Shown here: positions 17,320 to 25,199 of the stretch, in pieces | Layout of the letters: each line of letters opens with the position of its first letter | Position numbering within the stretch: the first letter of the stretch is position 1 | Assembly: GCF_031178195.1 (NCBI RefSeq) | Contig: NZ_JAPSJL010000005.1 | Location: forward strand, 62,001 to 126,000 | Source of the DNA: Zhihengliuella sp. | GTDB taxonomy: Bacteria > Actinomycetota > Actinomycetes > Actinomycetales > Micrococcaceae | Length of the DNA stretch: 64,000 nucleotides | Direction: 5' to 3' | The notes under the pieces: model-generated | What the model saw: only the letters and a program-made list of their open reading frames with translations | The model's database searches: none | Told to the model about the DNA's origin: nothing | Program-made: the position numbers and the translations under genes

Positions 17320-18240
17320 ATGGATGTTGATACCGTGAGGACGTTCCTTGCCGTAGCGGAGCTCGGGCAGTTCCAGGAGGCGGCGACAGAGCTGGGCGTT
17401 ACTCAGCAGGCAGTCTCCAAGCGCATCTCCAGGCTCGAGTCGGAGCTCGGCGTGCGCATCTTCGCCCGCACGCCGCGAGGCGCGCACCTCAGCGTCGACG
17501 GGCAGGCGTTCCTGCCTCACGCTCGGGAGCTGGTGCAGGTCGCGGACCGCGCCGTCGATTCAGTCCATCCCGGACGCAGAGCGCTGCGGGTCGATGTCCT
17601 CCACCGACGGATTGCACCCTCCGTGTTGATGCGCGAGTACCACCAGAGCAGCCCTCACGTGCTCCTCGACGTCGTGACGCTTGGCACCGCGAGCGTCACC
17701 GACGCGATCGAGGCGATCCGCGCAGGCACCATCGATGCGTCTTTTCGTGCGATCCTGCACGACGCACCCGACCAGTGGGCGGACATCGCTGTGCCCCGGG
17801 TCTTCGAATCACGGATGGAGGTGCTCGTCGGCCCTCACCATCCGCTTGCCGCCGCCAAGCATCTGACGCCCCATGACCTGCGGACCCATCGCATCTGGAT
17901 CCCGGGGATCTTGCCGGGAACCGAATGGGCTCACTACTACGAAAGGCTCGCCGCCGACTTCGACCTCAGCATCGACGGCATCGGCCCGCACTTCGGCGAC
18001 GAGGCTCTGCTCGAGGAGATCGCCGATTCCAGGACCCTGATGACGTTCGTGGGCGACCGCGACCGCTACCTCTGGCCGGCGCATTTCGACCTTCGCCGGA
18101 TCCCGCTTCGGGACCCGACTCCGATCTATCCCTACTCCCTTGTGCACCGCGCAGACAATGCACACCCCGGGATACCAGGGATGCTCGACTACTTCCGGGC
18201 TCTCGAGAGCAGTGCTGTGGGCGAGACATGGCTGCCCTAG
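17320..18240 (+). CDS. LysR-family regulator divergent from dnaE
   Basis: This 306-residue LysR-type protein begins MDVDTVRTFLAVAELGQF, with the HTH FQEAATELGVTQQAVSKRISRLE at residues 18-40 and an effector domain afterwards. It is divergent from the dnaE copy with 122 bases between starts, so it could regulate dnaE and itself, which would be unusual for a housekeeping polymerase gene. The start was taken at 17320 because it gives the standard LysR N-terminus. Confidence 0.9.
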   Translation: MDVDTVRTFLAVAELGQFQEAATELGVTQQAVSKRISRLESELGVRIFARTPRGAHLSVDGQAFLPHARELVQVADRAVDSVHPGRRALRVDVLHRRIAPSVLMREYHQSSPHVLLDVVTLGTASVTDAIEAIRAGTIDASFRAILHDAPDQWADIAVPRVFESRMEVLVGPHHPLAAAKHLTPHDLRTHRIWIPGILPGTEWAHYYERLAADFDLSIDGIGPHFGDEALLEEIADSRTLMTFVGDRDRYLWPAHFDLRRIPLRDPTPIYPYSLVHRADNAHPGIPGMLDYFRALESSAVGETWLP

Positions 18241-18363
18241 CGCCATCGACCGACTCCCTGTGCGACTTCCAGTGCCCCTCCGGCCAGGGGCGCAGGATCG
18301 CCATCCGCGCAGCTGCCAGGCCTTCACGACGATCTGAGGCGAGCACGGGCGACTACCGACCTC

Positions 18364-19518
18364 CTACGGGGAGTCCACGGGGCCACCGACGGAGCCTGGC
18401 TGGATATGAGCGACGATCTCCTCTGCGACTGCCTGCGGCGAAGCGTCGCTGGTGTCGATCACTCGACGACCATTGCGCGGCGAGGGATCCTGCGCCTCGA
18501 TGACTGCCGCCTCGATCGAGGCGGCGAGCTCGTCTCCTTCCAGCCCGAGCCGGTGATTGCCCTGGACAGGTGGACCGTCACCGCGGGCACTGGCCGCGAT
18601 CCGCTCGGCAAGTGCATCTGCCGACGCGACGAGCCAGAAGTCATGTGCTTCGACTTCGCCGCCGTGTTCGATGAGGTTGATGCTCGAAGCGTCGCCGCTG
18701 ACCACGAGCGTGCTCGCCCCGGCTTCAGCGAGACGGCGGGCCACCGACCTCGCGTTCGCCGCGCGCATCGGAGCCAGGTCAGCGGCTCGCGACCGAGAGC
18801 CAAGGTGCCCGAGCTGGGTGGCATCGACATATCCAACGGGCTGTCCCGAGCGCGCGAGATGGGCGAAGACCTGGTAGCCCGTCGTCGAGACGCCGACTCC
18901 TCCGGGACCCGTGATGGTAATCAGCCTGTGCGCATTCGGTCTGACCGCTTCATCGATCGTCGCTTCTGTCTGGTCGTCGGCTCGACGGAGCCAGTCGAGG
19001 ACGACGTGGCTCACCGCCTGCGCCAAAGCTTCAGGCGTCTGCGCACTTGTGTCCATCCGCAGATCCGCGAAGCCCGCTTCGATCCGCCGCGCGTACGCAG
19101 CGGACTCGTCCGCGAGCTCGGTCAGCCAGCCACGCTCCAGGACGCGGCGACGGATCGATTCCTCATCTGCGTCGAGGTGGACCGCGAGGATCCGGTCCCG
19201 CGGCCATCTGGGCAGAAGCGAGCGAAGCTGCCCATCACTGTCGGCGAGGCCGGCCACGATCAGGCAGCGTGCACCCTTGCGCTGGAAACTGCGGGCCAGG
19301 TCGGGAAGCGACGCAGCTATCAGGTCCTCCTCCGAGGCGTCGATCGCACTTGCCAGGCGGAGCTGGTCGGCGTCGGCGAACGCGGCCTGCACGCCAGCGC
19401 GCTCCAGCTCGGTCAAGAGACGGTGCCCGAGGGTGGACTTCCCCACTCCTGAGGTCCCGAGGATCCACACGATCGGAATCAGGGCTTGCCGATGCCTGGG
19501 GCTGTGGGCGTTGTTCAT
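18364..19518 (-). CDS. Tandem P-loop kinase-like protein, second P-loop degenerate
   Basis: The 384 residues form two similar halves. The first carries a complete Walker A (GTSGVGKST at about residue 21) in the arrangement of small-molecule or nucleotide kinases such as adenylylsulfate or gluconate kinases, with ADADQLRLA and the arginine-rich lid IRRRVLERGWL. The second half has GPGGVGVST, where the essential Lys is Val, so it probably cannot bind ATP in the usual way and may be structural or bind substrate. Its ATG overlaps the stop of the DHFR-like gene as ATGA, so the two are coupled. The 123 bases after its stop (18241-18363) hold nothing I recognise. Substrate unknown. Confidence 0.65.
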   Translation of the reverse strand: MNNAHSPRHRQALIPIVWILGTSGVGKSTLGHRLLTELERAGVQAAFADADQLRLASAIDASEEDLIAASLPDLARSFQRKGARCLIVAGLADSDGQLRSLLPRWPRDRILAVHLDADEESIRRRVLERGWLTELADESAAYARRIEAGFADLRMDTSAQTPEALAQAVSHVVLDWLRRADDQTEATIDEAVRPNAHRLITITGPGGVGVSTTGYQVFAHLARSGQPVGYVDATQLGHLGSRSRAADLAPMRAANARSVARRLAEAGASTLVVSGDASSINLIEHGGEVEAHDFWLVASADALAERIAASARGDGPPVQGNHRLGLEGDELAASIEAAVIEAQDPSPRNGRRVIDTSDASPQAVAEEIVAHIQPGSVGGPVDSP

Positions 19519-20066
19519 CGGCGACTGTAGGTGAGGAGCACGGCTCCGGACGCGAAGGTCTTTGTGCCCTTGTGTTCCCATCGACTACGGGGCTGGCCGC
19601 CTTGGAACAGCCGGGTGCCTTTGCCGAGAAGGACCGGATTGAGCACGAGCCGGAGTTCGTCGAGCAGGTCCGACTCGAGCAGGGAGGTCGCGGCGCTGCC
19701 GCCGGCGAACACGGCGATGTCGCGCCCATCCTCCTGCTTGAGGCTCCGGAGGCGTTCGATGGCATCGGGCCCGAGCGGAACTGCCCTGTGCCAGTCCGAA
19801 TGCTCCAGCGTGCTGCTGAGGACGTACTTCGGCAGCGCGTGCATGCGCTCGCGCTGGACGGCTGTGACCTCGTCGCCGGCCGTGGGCCAGTACGCGGCGA
19901 GCTCGTCGTGGGCGACGCGCCCGAAGACCATGCCGTCGATGGACTGCAGGAGCTCATCGAGGTGCCGCTCGAACTCGGCATCGGAGAAGGCCCAGTCGAT
20001 CGCACCTGAGTCGTCGTTGATGAAGCCGTCGAGAGAGACGTTGGTGTGCAGGAAGAGTCGTCGCAT
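19515..20066 (-). CDS. Dihydrofolate reductase-like / RibD C-terminal domain protein
   Basis: This 183-residue protein has the RibD_C fold signature: MRRLFLHTNVSLDGFIND at the start, MVFGRVAHDELAAYW, KYVLSSTLEHSDW, IAVFAGGSAATSLLESDLLDELRLVLNPVLLGKGTRLF. These YyaP/YwjB-type proteins are NADPH-dependent reductases related to DHFR and the riboflavin pathway reductase, with mostly unknown substrates. GGAG lies seven bases before the ATG at 20066. It is divergent from the TetR gene at 20174 across a palindromic operator and forms an operon with the kinase-like gene. Confidence 0.85.
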   Translation of the reverse strand: MRRLFLHTNVSLDGFINDDSGAIDWAFSDAEFERHLDELLQSIDGMVFGRVAHDELAAYWPTAGDEVTAVQRERMHALPKYVLSSTLEHSDWHRAVPLGPDAIERLRSLKQEDGRDIAVFAGGSAATSLLESDLLDELRLVLNPVLLGKGTRLFQGGQPRSRWEHKGTKTFASGAVLLTYSRR

Positions 20067-20114
20067 GGCAGGGCTCCTGTCCCGTCGCGGATCGCGACTG
20101 TTCTTGATTGGTCG

Positions 20115-20142
20115 GCCAAAAATATGGTGCCCAATTTTTGGC
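20115..20142. promoter_or_regulatory. Palindromic operator between DHFR-like and TetR genes
   Basis: GCCAAAAAT (20115-20123) and its exact complement ATTTTTGGC (20134-20142) flank a ten-base spacer. The dyad sits in the middle of the 107-base divergent intergenic region, the usual place for a TetR operator repressing both its own gene and the enzyme operon. It is strikingly AT-rich against its surroundings. Confidence 0.7.
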
Positions 20143-20173
20143 GGCCCTGTCAAGAAGTTGCTAGGATCGGGTC

Positions 20174-20767
20174 ATGACACGCGCCGGTCGACCCAGAGGC
20201 TTCGTCGAGGCCCAGGTCATCGGCGGCGCGCGGGACGTGTTCTGGCTCCGAGGGTACGCAGCGTCGTCGCTCCGGGACCTGACTGAGGCGACGGGACTGC
20301 TGCCCGGGAGCATCTACAGCTCGTTCGGCGGCAAGCGCGACCTGTTCGTCCGCACTCTCGAGGACTACGCCGCTGGTGCGCGGCAGGCCGCAGACGAGCT
20401 GCGCGCCGCGGCCCCAGCCCTACCGGCCATCCGCGCCTTCCTGGTCGGTGCCGTCGACGCCGCTCGCGTCTCGCCGGGTCGCGGATGCATGCTCGGCAAC
20501 ACCGCGGTCGAGCTGCTGCCTGAAGACGACACGGCACGGGAGATCGTCCGCAAGGCGTTTCACGATCTGGAGGACGGGCTGGCGGCCGCGCTCGTGAACG
20601 CGCAGCAGGACGGCGAGATCCGCAGCGACCTCGACGCCTGTCCGCATGCTCGGCAGCTTCTCGCCCTGGTGCAAGGACTGCACGTCACGGCCCGCGCCGA
20701 GGCCGACCCGCACCGGCTCGTCGACGCGGTGGACGCAGCCCTCGATGCTCTTCGTCCCATCGTGTGA
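20174..20767 (+). CDS. TetR-family regulator
   Basis: This 197-residue TetR protein has the HTH at residues 28-50 (SLRDLTEATGLLPGSIYSSFGGK) and a C-terminal domain with the CMLGNTAVELLPED motif seen in AcrR/NemR-like subfamilies, whose Cys can sense electrophiles or oxidants. It is divergent from the DHFR-like reductase and the two-P-loop protein and probably represses them through the dyad at 20115-20142. The 270 bases after it contain no recognisable gene before the terminator at 20968. Confidence 0.9.
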   Translation: MTRAGRPRGFVEAQVIGGARDVFWLRGYAASSLRDLTEATGLLPGSIYSSFGGKRDLFVRTLEDYAAGARQAADELRAAAPALPAIRAFLVGAVDAARVSPGRGCMLGNTAVELLPEDDTAREIVRKAFHDLEDGLAAALVNAQQDGEIRSDLDACPHARQLLALVQGLHVTARAEADPHRLVDAVDAALDALRPIV

Positions 20768-20967
20768 CCTGTAGCGGTGGAGCGCGGCCTTGGAGCATGA
20801 CCGGCCATCATGGCCAGCACTCCGGATTCGCCGACATCAGCTGTAGGCGTTGCCGACCGGCGGCTCGAGGGGCTGGAGGCGTATTCGATAGCTCTGGGCC
20901 TGCCAGACTCAGAACCGGCAGTGCTCTCCGCGGCACGATGCCGACGTGCTCGGGCCGAAACCTGGTG

Positions 20968-21010
20968 ACGGAAGAACCCCGTGGCCTTCGTGGCCACGGG
21001 GTTCTTCCGT
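20968..21010. terminator. Bidirectional terminator, 19-bp stem
   Basis: ACGGAAGAACCCCGTGGCC at 20968-20986 is matched exactly by its reverse complement at 20992-21010 with a five-base loop. It lies 29 bases after the stop of the minus-strand MFS gene and 200 bases after the plus-strand TetR gene, serving both. Confidence 0.85.
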
Positions 21011-21039
21011 CGGCGCTCATAGCACCATTGGATTATCGA

Positions 21040-22221
21040 TCACGCGACGCTGCACGCCTCCGCCTGCGCAGACTCGGGTGCCTTGCGCGCTGCGGCGCGC
21101 GTCGCGATCCAAGCAGTGAGCGCCAGCGCGAGCACGGCGGGAATGAGCGCCCACGCGGCGAGATCTGCTGCCCCAATGCCAGCGGTCAGCAGTGCGCCGC
21201 CGAGCGCTGCGCCGACGGCGGAGCCGAGGTACATCGCGGCCATCTGGAACGCGATGATCGGCATCGCCTGCGCCGGACGGTCCGCCGTCAGGGCCTGCTG
21301 CAGCGTGGGGACGCTCGCCCAGCCGGCCGCGCCCCAGACCACCGCCGCGATCAACCACATGATCGGTGACGAGAACAGCCACGCCGCGGCGAAGCTCAGC
21401 GCGAGCAGGGCAGGCAGCGCGATCAGCAGTGGCTTGGGGCCGAAGCGGTCGAGGGGCCGGCCGATCAGCGCGGACCCGGTGACGCCGCCGATGCCCCATG
21501 CCCAGACCAGGGCGAAGCCCAGTCCTGAGAGCCCGCGGTCCTCGGCCATGGGCAGGAGGTAGGTGTAGAGGCCCAGGCTGGCGACGCCCAGGAGGAAGGC
21601 AGCCATGACGCCGACGCTGGTCCGGCTCGATCGCAGAACCGTGAACGCGGATCCGCCAGCAGGCGCGTCGAGACGCGGGAGCGTCTTCGCGCGGAGCGCC
21701 AGCGCTGCCATGCTGACCACGCCGATGAGCACGACCAGGGCCATGGTCCAGCGCCATCCGGCGCTCTGGCCGATGAGCATCCCGACCGGCACGCCGGCAA
21801 CGGTGCCAGTGGACAGGCCGAAGGTCACCAGCGACATGGCGCGGCCCCGCTCATGGTCGGCGACCATCGCCGCGGCCGTGGCGGTCGCGACGGCCGTGAG
21901 GATGCCCGCGCCCACTCCGGCGACCACGCGCGAGGCGAGGAAGACCTCGATGCCGGGTGCGAGGGTGGTGATGAGGTTGCCGAAGTTGAACAGCCCGAGC
22001 GCGATGAGCAGCGCCCGTGCCGTGCTGCCGCGCGTGAGGCGTCCCGACAGCAGCGGACCGGCGACGGCGTACGCGGCGGTGAATGCGGTGACGCCGAGCC
22101 CGATCATCGCCACCGTCGTGGTCAGTGAGTCTGCTATCTGAGGGAGGACGCCCGCGAGCACGTAGGCGTCGATGCCGAGCGAGACGGCGGCGATCACGAG
22201 CGGCCACAGCTTGCGGATCAT
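21040..22221 (-). CDS. MFS exporter, DHA1 type
   Basis: This 393-residue, twelve-helix transporter has the motif A region reduced to SGRLTRGS between helices two and three and a motif C-like stretch (LSTGTVAGVPVGMLIG) in helix five. It is close to the AraJ/CmlA-type DHA1 exporters common in actinobacteria. Its ATG overlaps the stop of the ArsR gene (ATGA), so it is made together with its likely repressor. Drug or metabolite efflux is the expected role; the substrate is unknown. Confidence 0.85.
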   Translation of the reverse strand: MIRKLWPLVIAAVSLGIDAYVLAGVLPQIADSLTTTVAMIGLGVTAFTAAYAVAGPLLSGRLTRGSTARALLIALGLFNFGNLITTLAPGIEVFLASRVVAGVGAGILTAVATATAAAMVADHERGRAMSLVTFGLSTGTVAGVPVGMLIGQSAGWRWTMALVVLIGVVSMAALALRAKTLPRLDAPAGGSAFTVLRSSRTSVGVMAAFLLGVASLGLYTYLLPMAEDRGLSGLGFALVWAWGIGGVTGSALIGRPLDRFGPKPLLIALPALLALSFAAAWLFSSPIMWLIAAVVWGAAGWASVPTLQQALTADRPAQAMPIIAFQMAAMYLGSAVGAALGGALLTAGIGAADLAAWALIPAVLALALTAWIATRAAARKAPESAQAEACSVA

Positions 22222-22559
22222 GCGTCAGCCTCCCCGTGGTCGTCCTCGGCGTTCTCATAGCCGTTGAGCACCGTGCTGAGCAGGCCTGGGAAGCGGGCCT
22301 CGAGGTCCTCGTCGCGGAGCTTGATCATGCACTTGCGTCCCTCGGCGCGGACGAAGACCACGCCGGACTCGCGCAGCAGGCTCGTGTGGTGGGTCAGGGT
22401 CGAGCGCGGCAGATCGGGTCCGAGGTCGATGCTGTCGGTCTCTCCCTGTTCGGCGAGCGTGCGCACCATGTTCAGGCGCAGAGGCTCGCTGAGTGCGAAA
22501 AGGACGCGTGGCATCGCAATTTCGTTCGGGTCCGGGTGGTGGTAGGTCCGTGGGGGCAT
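22218..22559 (-). CDS. ArsR/HTH_20-type repressor
   Basis: This 113-residue winged-helix protein has the core ALSEPLRLNMVRTLAEQG, the recognition helix PRSTLTHHTSLLRESGVV and the wing VRAEGRKCMIKLRDEDLEARFPG. No metal-binding CxC pair is seen, only a single Cys in the wing, so it is more like the exporter-linked ArsR repressors that bind organic ligands. Start 22559 gives the typical short N-terminus. It is the first gene of the operon with the MFS exporter, and a tandem repeat in the region upstream (22575-22622) is the likely operator. Confidence 0.85.
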   Translation of the reverse strand: MPPRTYHHPDPNEIAMPRVLFALSEPLRLNMVRTLAEQGETDSIDLGPDLPRSTLTHHTSLLRESGVVFVRAEGRKCMIKLRDEDLEARFPGLLSTVLNGYENAEDDHGEADA

Positions 22560-22574
22560 GGAGCATCTCCTATC

Positions 22575-22622
22575 GTTCGACCTTTCTCGCACGATCATAG
22601 TTCGAGAATTCCCGCACGATCA
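22575..22622. promoter_or_regulatory. Tandem operator-like repeat upstream of the ArsR gene
   Basis: Two 23-base units lie 25 bases apart: GTTCGA-N7-CGCACGATCA at 22575-22597 and at 22600-22622, 19 of 23 positions identical. They fill the divergent space between the ArsR-MFS operon (starts 22559) and the DUF6998-like gene (starts 22672). Two copies on one face of the helix at such a spacing suggest cooperative binding by two repressor dimers. Confidence 0.55.
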
Positions 22623-22671
22623 AGTCGCCAGCCACCCTCTCAACGACCCGAGCCCTCGTAGAGTTGTGCGC

Positions 22672-23163
22672 ATGTCACCCGACGACCTCCAACGGCTCGC
22701 GATGGCCGACCTCCTGCGGCTGGAGGCGTCGCTGCGCCACGAGGTGGCTCGGCGGGGCATCTCCAGGACGGCGACCGCCCTCGGGGGCGAGCTCGCGGAG
22801 CACCTCGCCCAGCGCGTCTACGGGGGCGACCTGTCGGCTCCAGCGACGGCGGCATTCGACCTGATCGATGCGCAGGGCAGACGTGTCCAGGTGAAGTCCC
22901 GGACACTGCCGCCCGGCGAGCAGCGGCACTTCGCCTTCAAGAGCCTCGACTTTGACCTCGCGGTCTGCCTGCGCTTCGACAGGAAGACGAACGGGCTCGA
23001 GTGGGCCCGCGAGTTCCGTCCTTCGGAGATCCGGTCCCTGGCGAGCGACCATGCGGACGGACTTCGTCTCTCTACCCGACGGGCGTCCGAGCACGGCCAG
23101 GACTTAACCGACGCCTTCCGAACTGCGCTCGACGGGATGGGCGTCGGCGACGCGTGGACGTAG
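22672..23163 (+). CDS. DUF6998-like restriction-fold protein
   Basis: This 163-residue protein matches what I recall of DUF6998: an N-terminal helix MADLLRLEASLRHEVARRGI, then GGELAEHLAQRVYGG, and the core AFDLIDAQGRRVQVKSR, where the pattern D-(x)n-Q-V-K resembles the active strand of the PD-(D/E)xK fold, followed by SLDFDLAVCLRFD. Many relatives lie in genomic islands without known activity. Q in place of D/E at the middle acid makes catalysis uncertain. It is the first of a plus-strand run of small genes up to 23810. Confidence 0.6.
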   Translation: MSPDDLQRLAMADLLRLEASLRHEVARRGISRTATALGGELAEHLAQRVYGGDLSAPATAAFDLIDAQGRRVQVKSRTLPPGEQRHFAFKSLDFDLAVCLRFDRKTNGLEWAREFRPSEIRSLASDHADGLRLSTRRASEHGQDLTDAFRTALDGMGVGDAWT

Positions 23164-23172
23164 GGTCGAATC

Positions 23173-23373
23173 GTGGACCATAGACGCTTCGAAGGGCCGG
23201 ACCGCCTGCGGATCGGCGCGCCCCGCGACGAGGGATACCGCACCTGCGCCGAGTGCGGTGGAGACTGCGAGCCCGAGCCCACTGCGCTCGACGGACTCGG
23301 CGTCCGCATCGCGTTCATGTGCCCGGAGCACGGAATACACAGCTTCGTGGACCCGTTCGAGAGCAAGCGGTAG
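23173..23373 (+). CDS. Small zinc-ribbon-like protein
   Basis: This 66-residue protein starts with GTG nine bases after the previous stop. It has Cys pairs in CAECGGDC and a C-terminal CPEHGIHSF, a possible four-ligand zinc site of two Cys from the first knuckle plus Cys and His from the second. A decayed paralogue lies at 26398-26598 with the same CxxCGGD and GVRIAF blocks, which shows this small frame is a real gene. Function unknown. Confidence 0.6.
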   Translation: MDHRRFEGPDRLRIGAPRDEGYRTCAECGGDCEPEPTALDGLGVRIAFMCPEHGIHSFVDPFESKR

Positions 23374-23504
23374 AGCCGTTGGACAATCGACCGCCCCGGG
23401 AGTCTAGGCCTGAGGTCCGGATGACCACCAGGGCGCTGCATGTACAGACCACGCGAGCCGAGGCTTCACCGCCTCAAGCCCGTCGATCCGAGCGGAGAGA
23501 GACG

Positions 23505-23810
23505 ATGAGCCGACGATTGGGCGACTTGGTCGCCGGGCACCCCGTGGACCGGGAACGAGTCATGGCGCACAAGGAGAGGATGGTGGCCGAGCTTCGCGGG
23601 CACCGACTCCGCGAGATGCGCGTCAAGCTCGGCCTGACGCAGGCGCAGCTGGCCGCGAGCATCGGCGTCGGTCCGAGCCAGGTCTCCCGGATCGAGCGCG
23701 GAGACCTCGAGGGCGTGAGGATCGGAACGCTCCGCGCCCATGCCGCTGCACTCGGCGCGGAGCTGTCCGTCAGCTCGATCGTGGGCGACGCGCGCACGCG
23801 GATCGGCTAA
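23505..23810 (+). CDS. XRE-family protein, HigA antitoxin-like
   Basis: This 101-residue protein starts at 23505 with GGAGAG about six bases upstream. A helical N-terminal third is followed by an XRE HTH: LREMRVKLGLTQAQLAASIGVGPSQVSRIERGD, then a tail that matches HigA-type antitoxins (TLRAHAAALGAELSVSS). In such modules the toxin gene is normally directly upstream; the 130 bases before this gene encode no recognisable HigB, so it is an orphan antitoxin or a stand-alone regulator. Confidence 0.75.
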   Translation: MSRRLGDLVAGHPVDRERVMAHKERMVAELRGHRLREMRVKLGLTQAQLAASIGVGPSQVSRIERGDLEGVRIGTLRAHAAALGAELSVSSIVGDARTRIG

Positions 23811-23832
23811 CCCGGAGTAGCGCCTTGACGGC

Positions 23833-24741
23833 CTACTCGTCGAGGGCCAGGCCGAGCTGCTCGCGCAGTCGCCGAGCCTCCGCCTCGACCTTCGCGAGCC
23901 GAGCCTCGGTCCTCGACCGCTCCGCCGCGGCCTGCTCGTCCGAAGCCGGCTTCGAGTCCTTCTTCGGCACCAGCCAACCGATGCGCTGGTAGCCGGTGAT
24001 GCGCTGTGCGTAGCGGCACGTGCGGCACTCCTGCTCGGGCTCCGGACGGGGCCAGCGCAGGTCGAGCATCTTGCGGACATGGTCGCGCTCAGCGCCTTCC
24101 TCGGGCCATCCAGCATCGTCCTCGGCGGACCAGCTCGCCTCGAACTCGCTCCGCATCTCGGCGGCGCGCTCCACGGTGACCAGCTTCGGCCCGTCCTCCG
24201 GCCTCCATCCCACGTCGGTCACGACGTGTTCGTGGACGTGCCCGCAGGAGAGGCGCACGCTCCAGAAGGCCGAGGAATGCGGTTCCGGCTGCCTCAGCGC
24301 CGCCCAGACCTCGGGGATCGTGTCGTCGGGGCACTCCTCGGGATCAGCTGGAAACTCCCTGACGCGTCGATCCATCCACTCGATGACGTCGCGGTAGACC
24401 GTCTCGACGTCGCTGTGGTCGTTCGTGCACCAGGCCTCGCCCAGGGGCAGGACGTCTCCGGCGGTCGGACCAGTCCACGGATGGGCATCCGGGTAGATGT
24501 CCTTCCCTAGAGTGAAGAGCTCTCGGACGCACCCGCACTCCAGCTGCACGCGCCAGCGGTACACGTCCTCGGCCTTCGGGATGAAGAAGAACCAGAACTC
24601 TGGCTTGTATCGGCGCTTCAGGGCCGCGACGGTCTCCTCGAACGCCTTGAGAGCCTGCTTCTGCGGACGCGCCCGTCCCGGAACGCGCATCAGCAGCGCG
24701 CCATTCGCCGAGTCCGAGTCGACGCGTTCCGCCCCGCTCAC
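23833..24741 (-). CDS. Cys-rich hypothetical protein coupled to Lsr2
   Basis: This 302-residue protein is unknown to me. It contains repeated Cys-containing knuckles: LECGCVREL, RLSCGHVHEH and ECRTCRYAQR, which could bind zinc, a Trp-rich middle, and a C-terminal coiled coil of about 40 residues (EARLAKVEAEARRLREQLG). Its start overlaps the stop of the Lsr2-like gene by four bases (ATGA), so the two are translated together, suggesting a partner or recruitment role for the nucleoid protein. No enzyme motif is visible. Confidence 0.6.
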   Translation of the reverse strand: MSGAERVDSDSANGALLMRVPGRARPQKQALKAFEETVAALKRRYKPEFWFFFIPKAEDVYRWRVQLECGCVRELFTLGKDIYPDAHPWTGPTAGDVLPLGEAWCTNDHSDVETVYRDVIEWMDRRVREFPADPEECPDDTIPEVWAALRQPEPHSSAFWSVRLSCGHVHEHVVTDVGWRPEDGPKLVTVERAAEMRSEFEASWSAEDDAGWPEEGAERDHVRKMLDLRWPRPEPEQECRTCRYAQRITGYQRIGWLVPKKDSKPASDEQAAAERSRTEARLAKVEAEARRLREQLGLALDE

Positions 24742-25079
24742 GACGCGGCCTCCGCGTGCGCGGCCGCATACGCGCTGTGGATCGCGTTCGGGATCTGCCC
24801 GTAGGACGACAGCCTGTGGCCGTTCTCTCGCGCCCAGACGCGGATGGCTGAGCGCTCCACCGGGGTGGTGTCCGGCACGAACCGCTGCGGGAGCGGCTTG
24901 ACGACCGCCGTGCCGACCCTGCGCGCCGCATCGAGGTAGGCGCTCATGCAGCGCTCGAGCTCCTCGTGCTCGGCGGCCGTGAGGTCGATCTCGTACCAGG
25001 TCCCGGCGTACCCGAAGCTCGTCGGGACGGCGTCGGGCCGACCGCTCAGGTCGGAGACGATCAGGTTCTTGGTGGACAT
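24738..25079 (-). CDS. Lsr2-like nucleoid-associated protein
   Basis: This 113-residue protein has both Lsr2 halves: the N-terminal dimerisation domain with SFGYAGTWYEIDLTAAEHEEL and a C-terminal DNA-binding domain VERSAIRVWARENGHRLSSYGQIPNAIHSAY. The usual AT-hook R-G-R core is here Y-G-Q (SSYGQIP), which should weaken minor-groove contacts. Lsr2 silences AT-rich foreign DNA in actinobacteria; a copy on a mobile element may hide the element or adjust the host xenogeneic silencer. GGAAG precedes the ATG. Confidence 0.75.
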   Translation of the reverse strand: MSTKNLIVSDLSGRPDAVPTSFGYAGTWYEIDLTAAEHEELERCMSAYLDAARRVGTAVVKPLPQRFVPDTTPVERSAIRVWARENGHRLSSYGQIPNAIHSAYAAAHAEAAS

Positions 25080-25199
25080 AAGGACTTCCTTCCGGTCAGG
25101 TCGCCCCGGCGCTCGGTGCCCGGGGTCTGAGCCGGCTCTGCACGTGTCCGAATGCCATCCGCCCGCCCTGCCGCTCTGTCGCGATCTGCTCGCGCTCCA

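Noticed and set aside
14819-17338. Long open frame antisense to dnaE
   Set aside because: It is a by-product of GC-biased third positions; the dnaE protein on the other strand has complete family motifs.
20808-21020. A possible 70-codon minus-strand gene between TetR and MFS genes
   Set aside because: It overlaps the strong terminator hairpin, has no ribosome site and no recognisable features.
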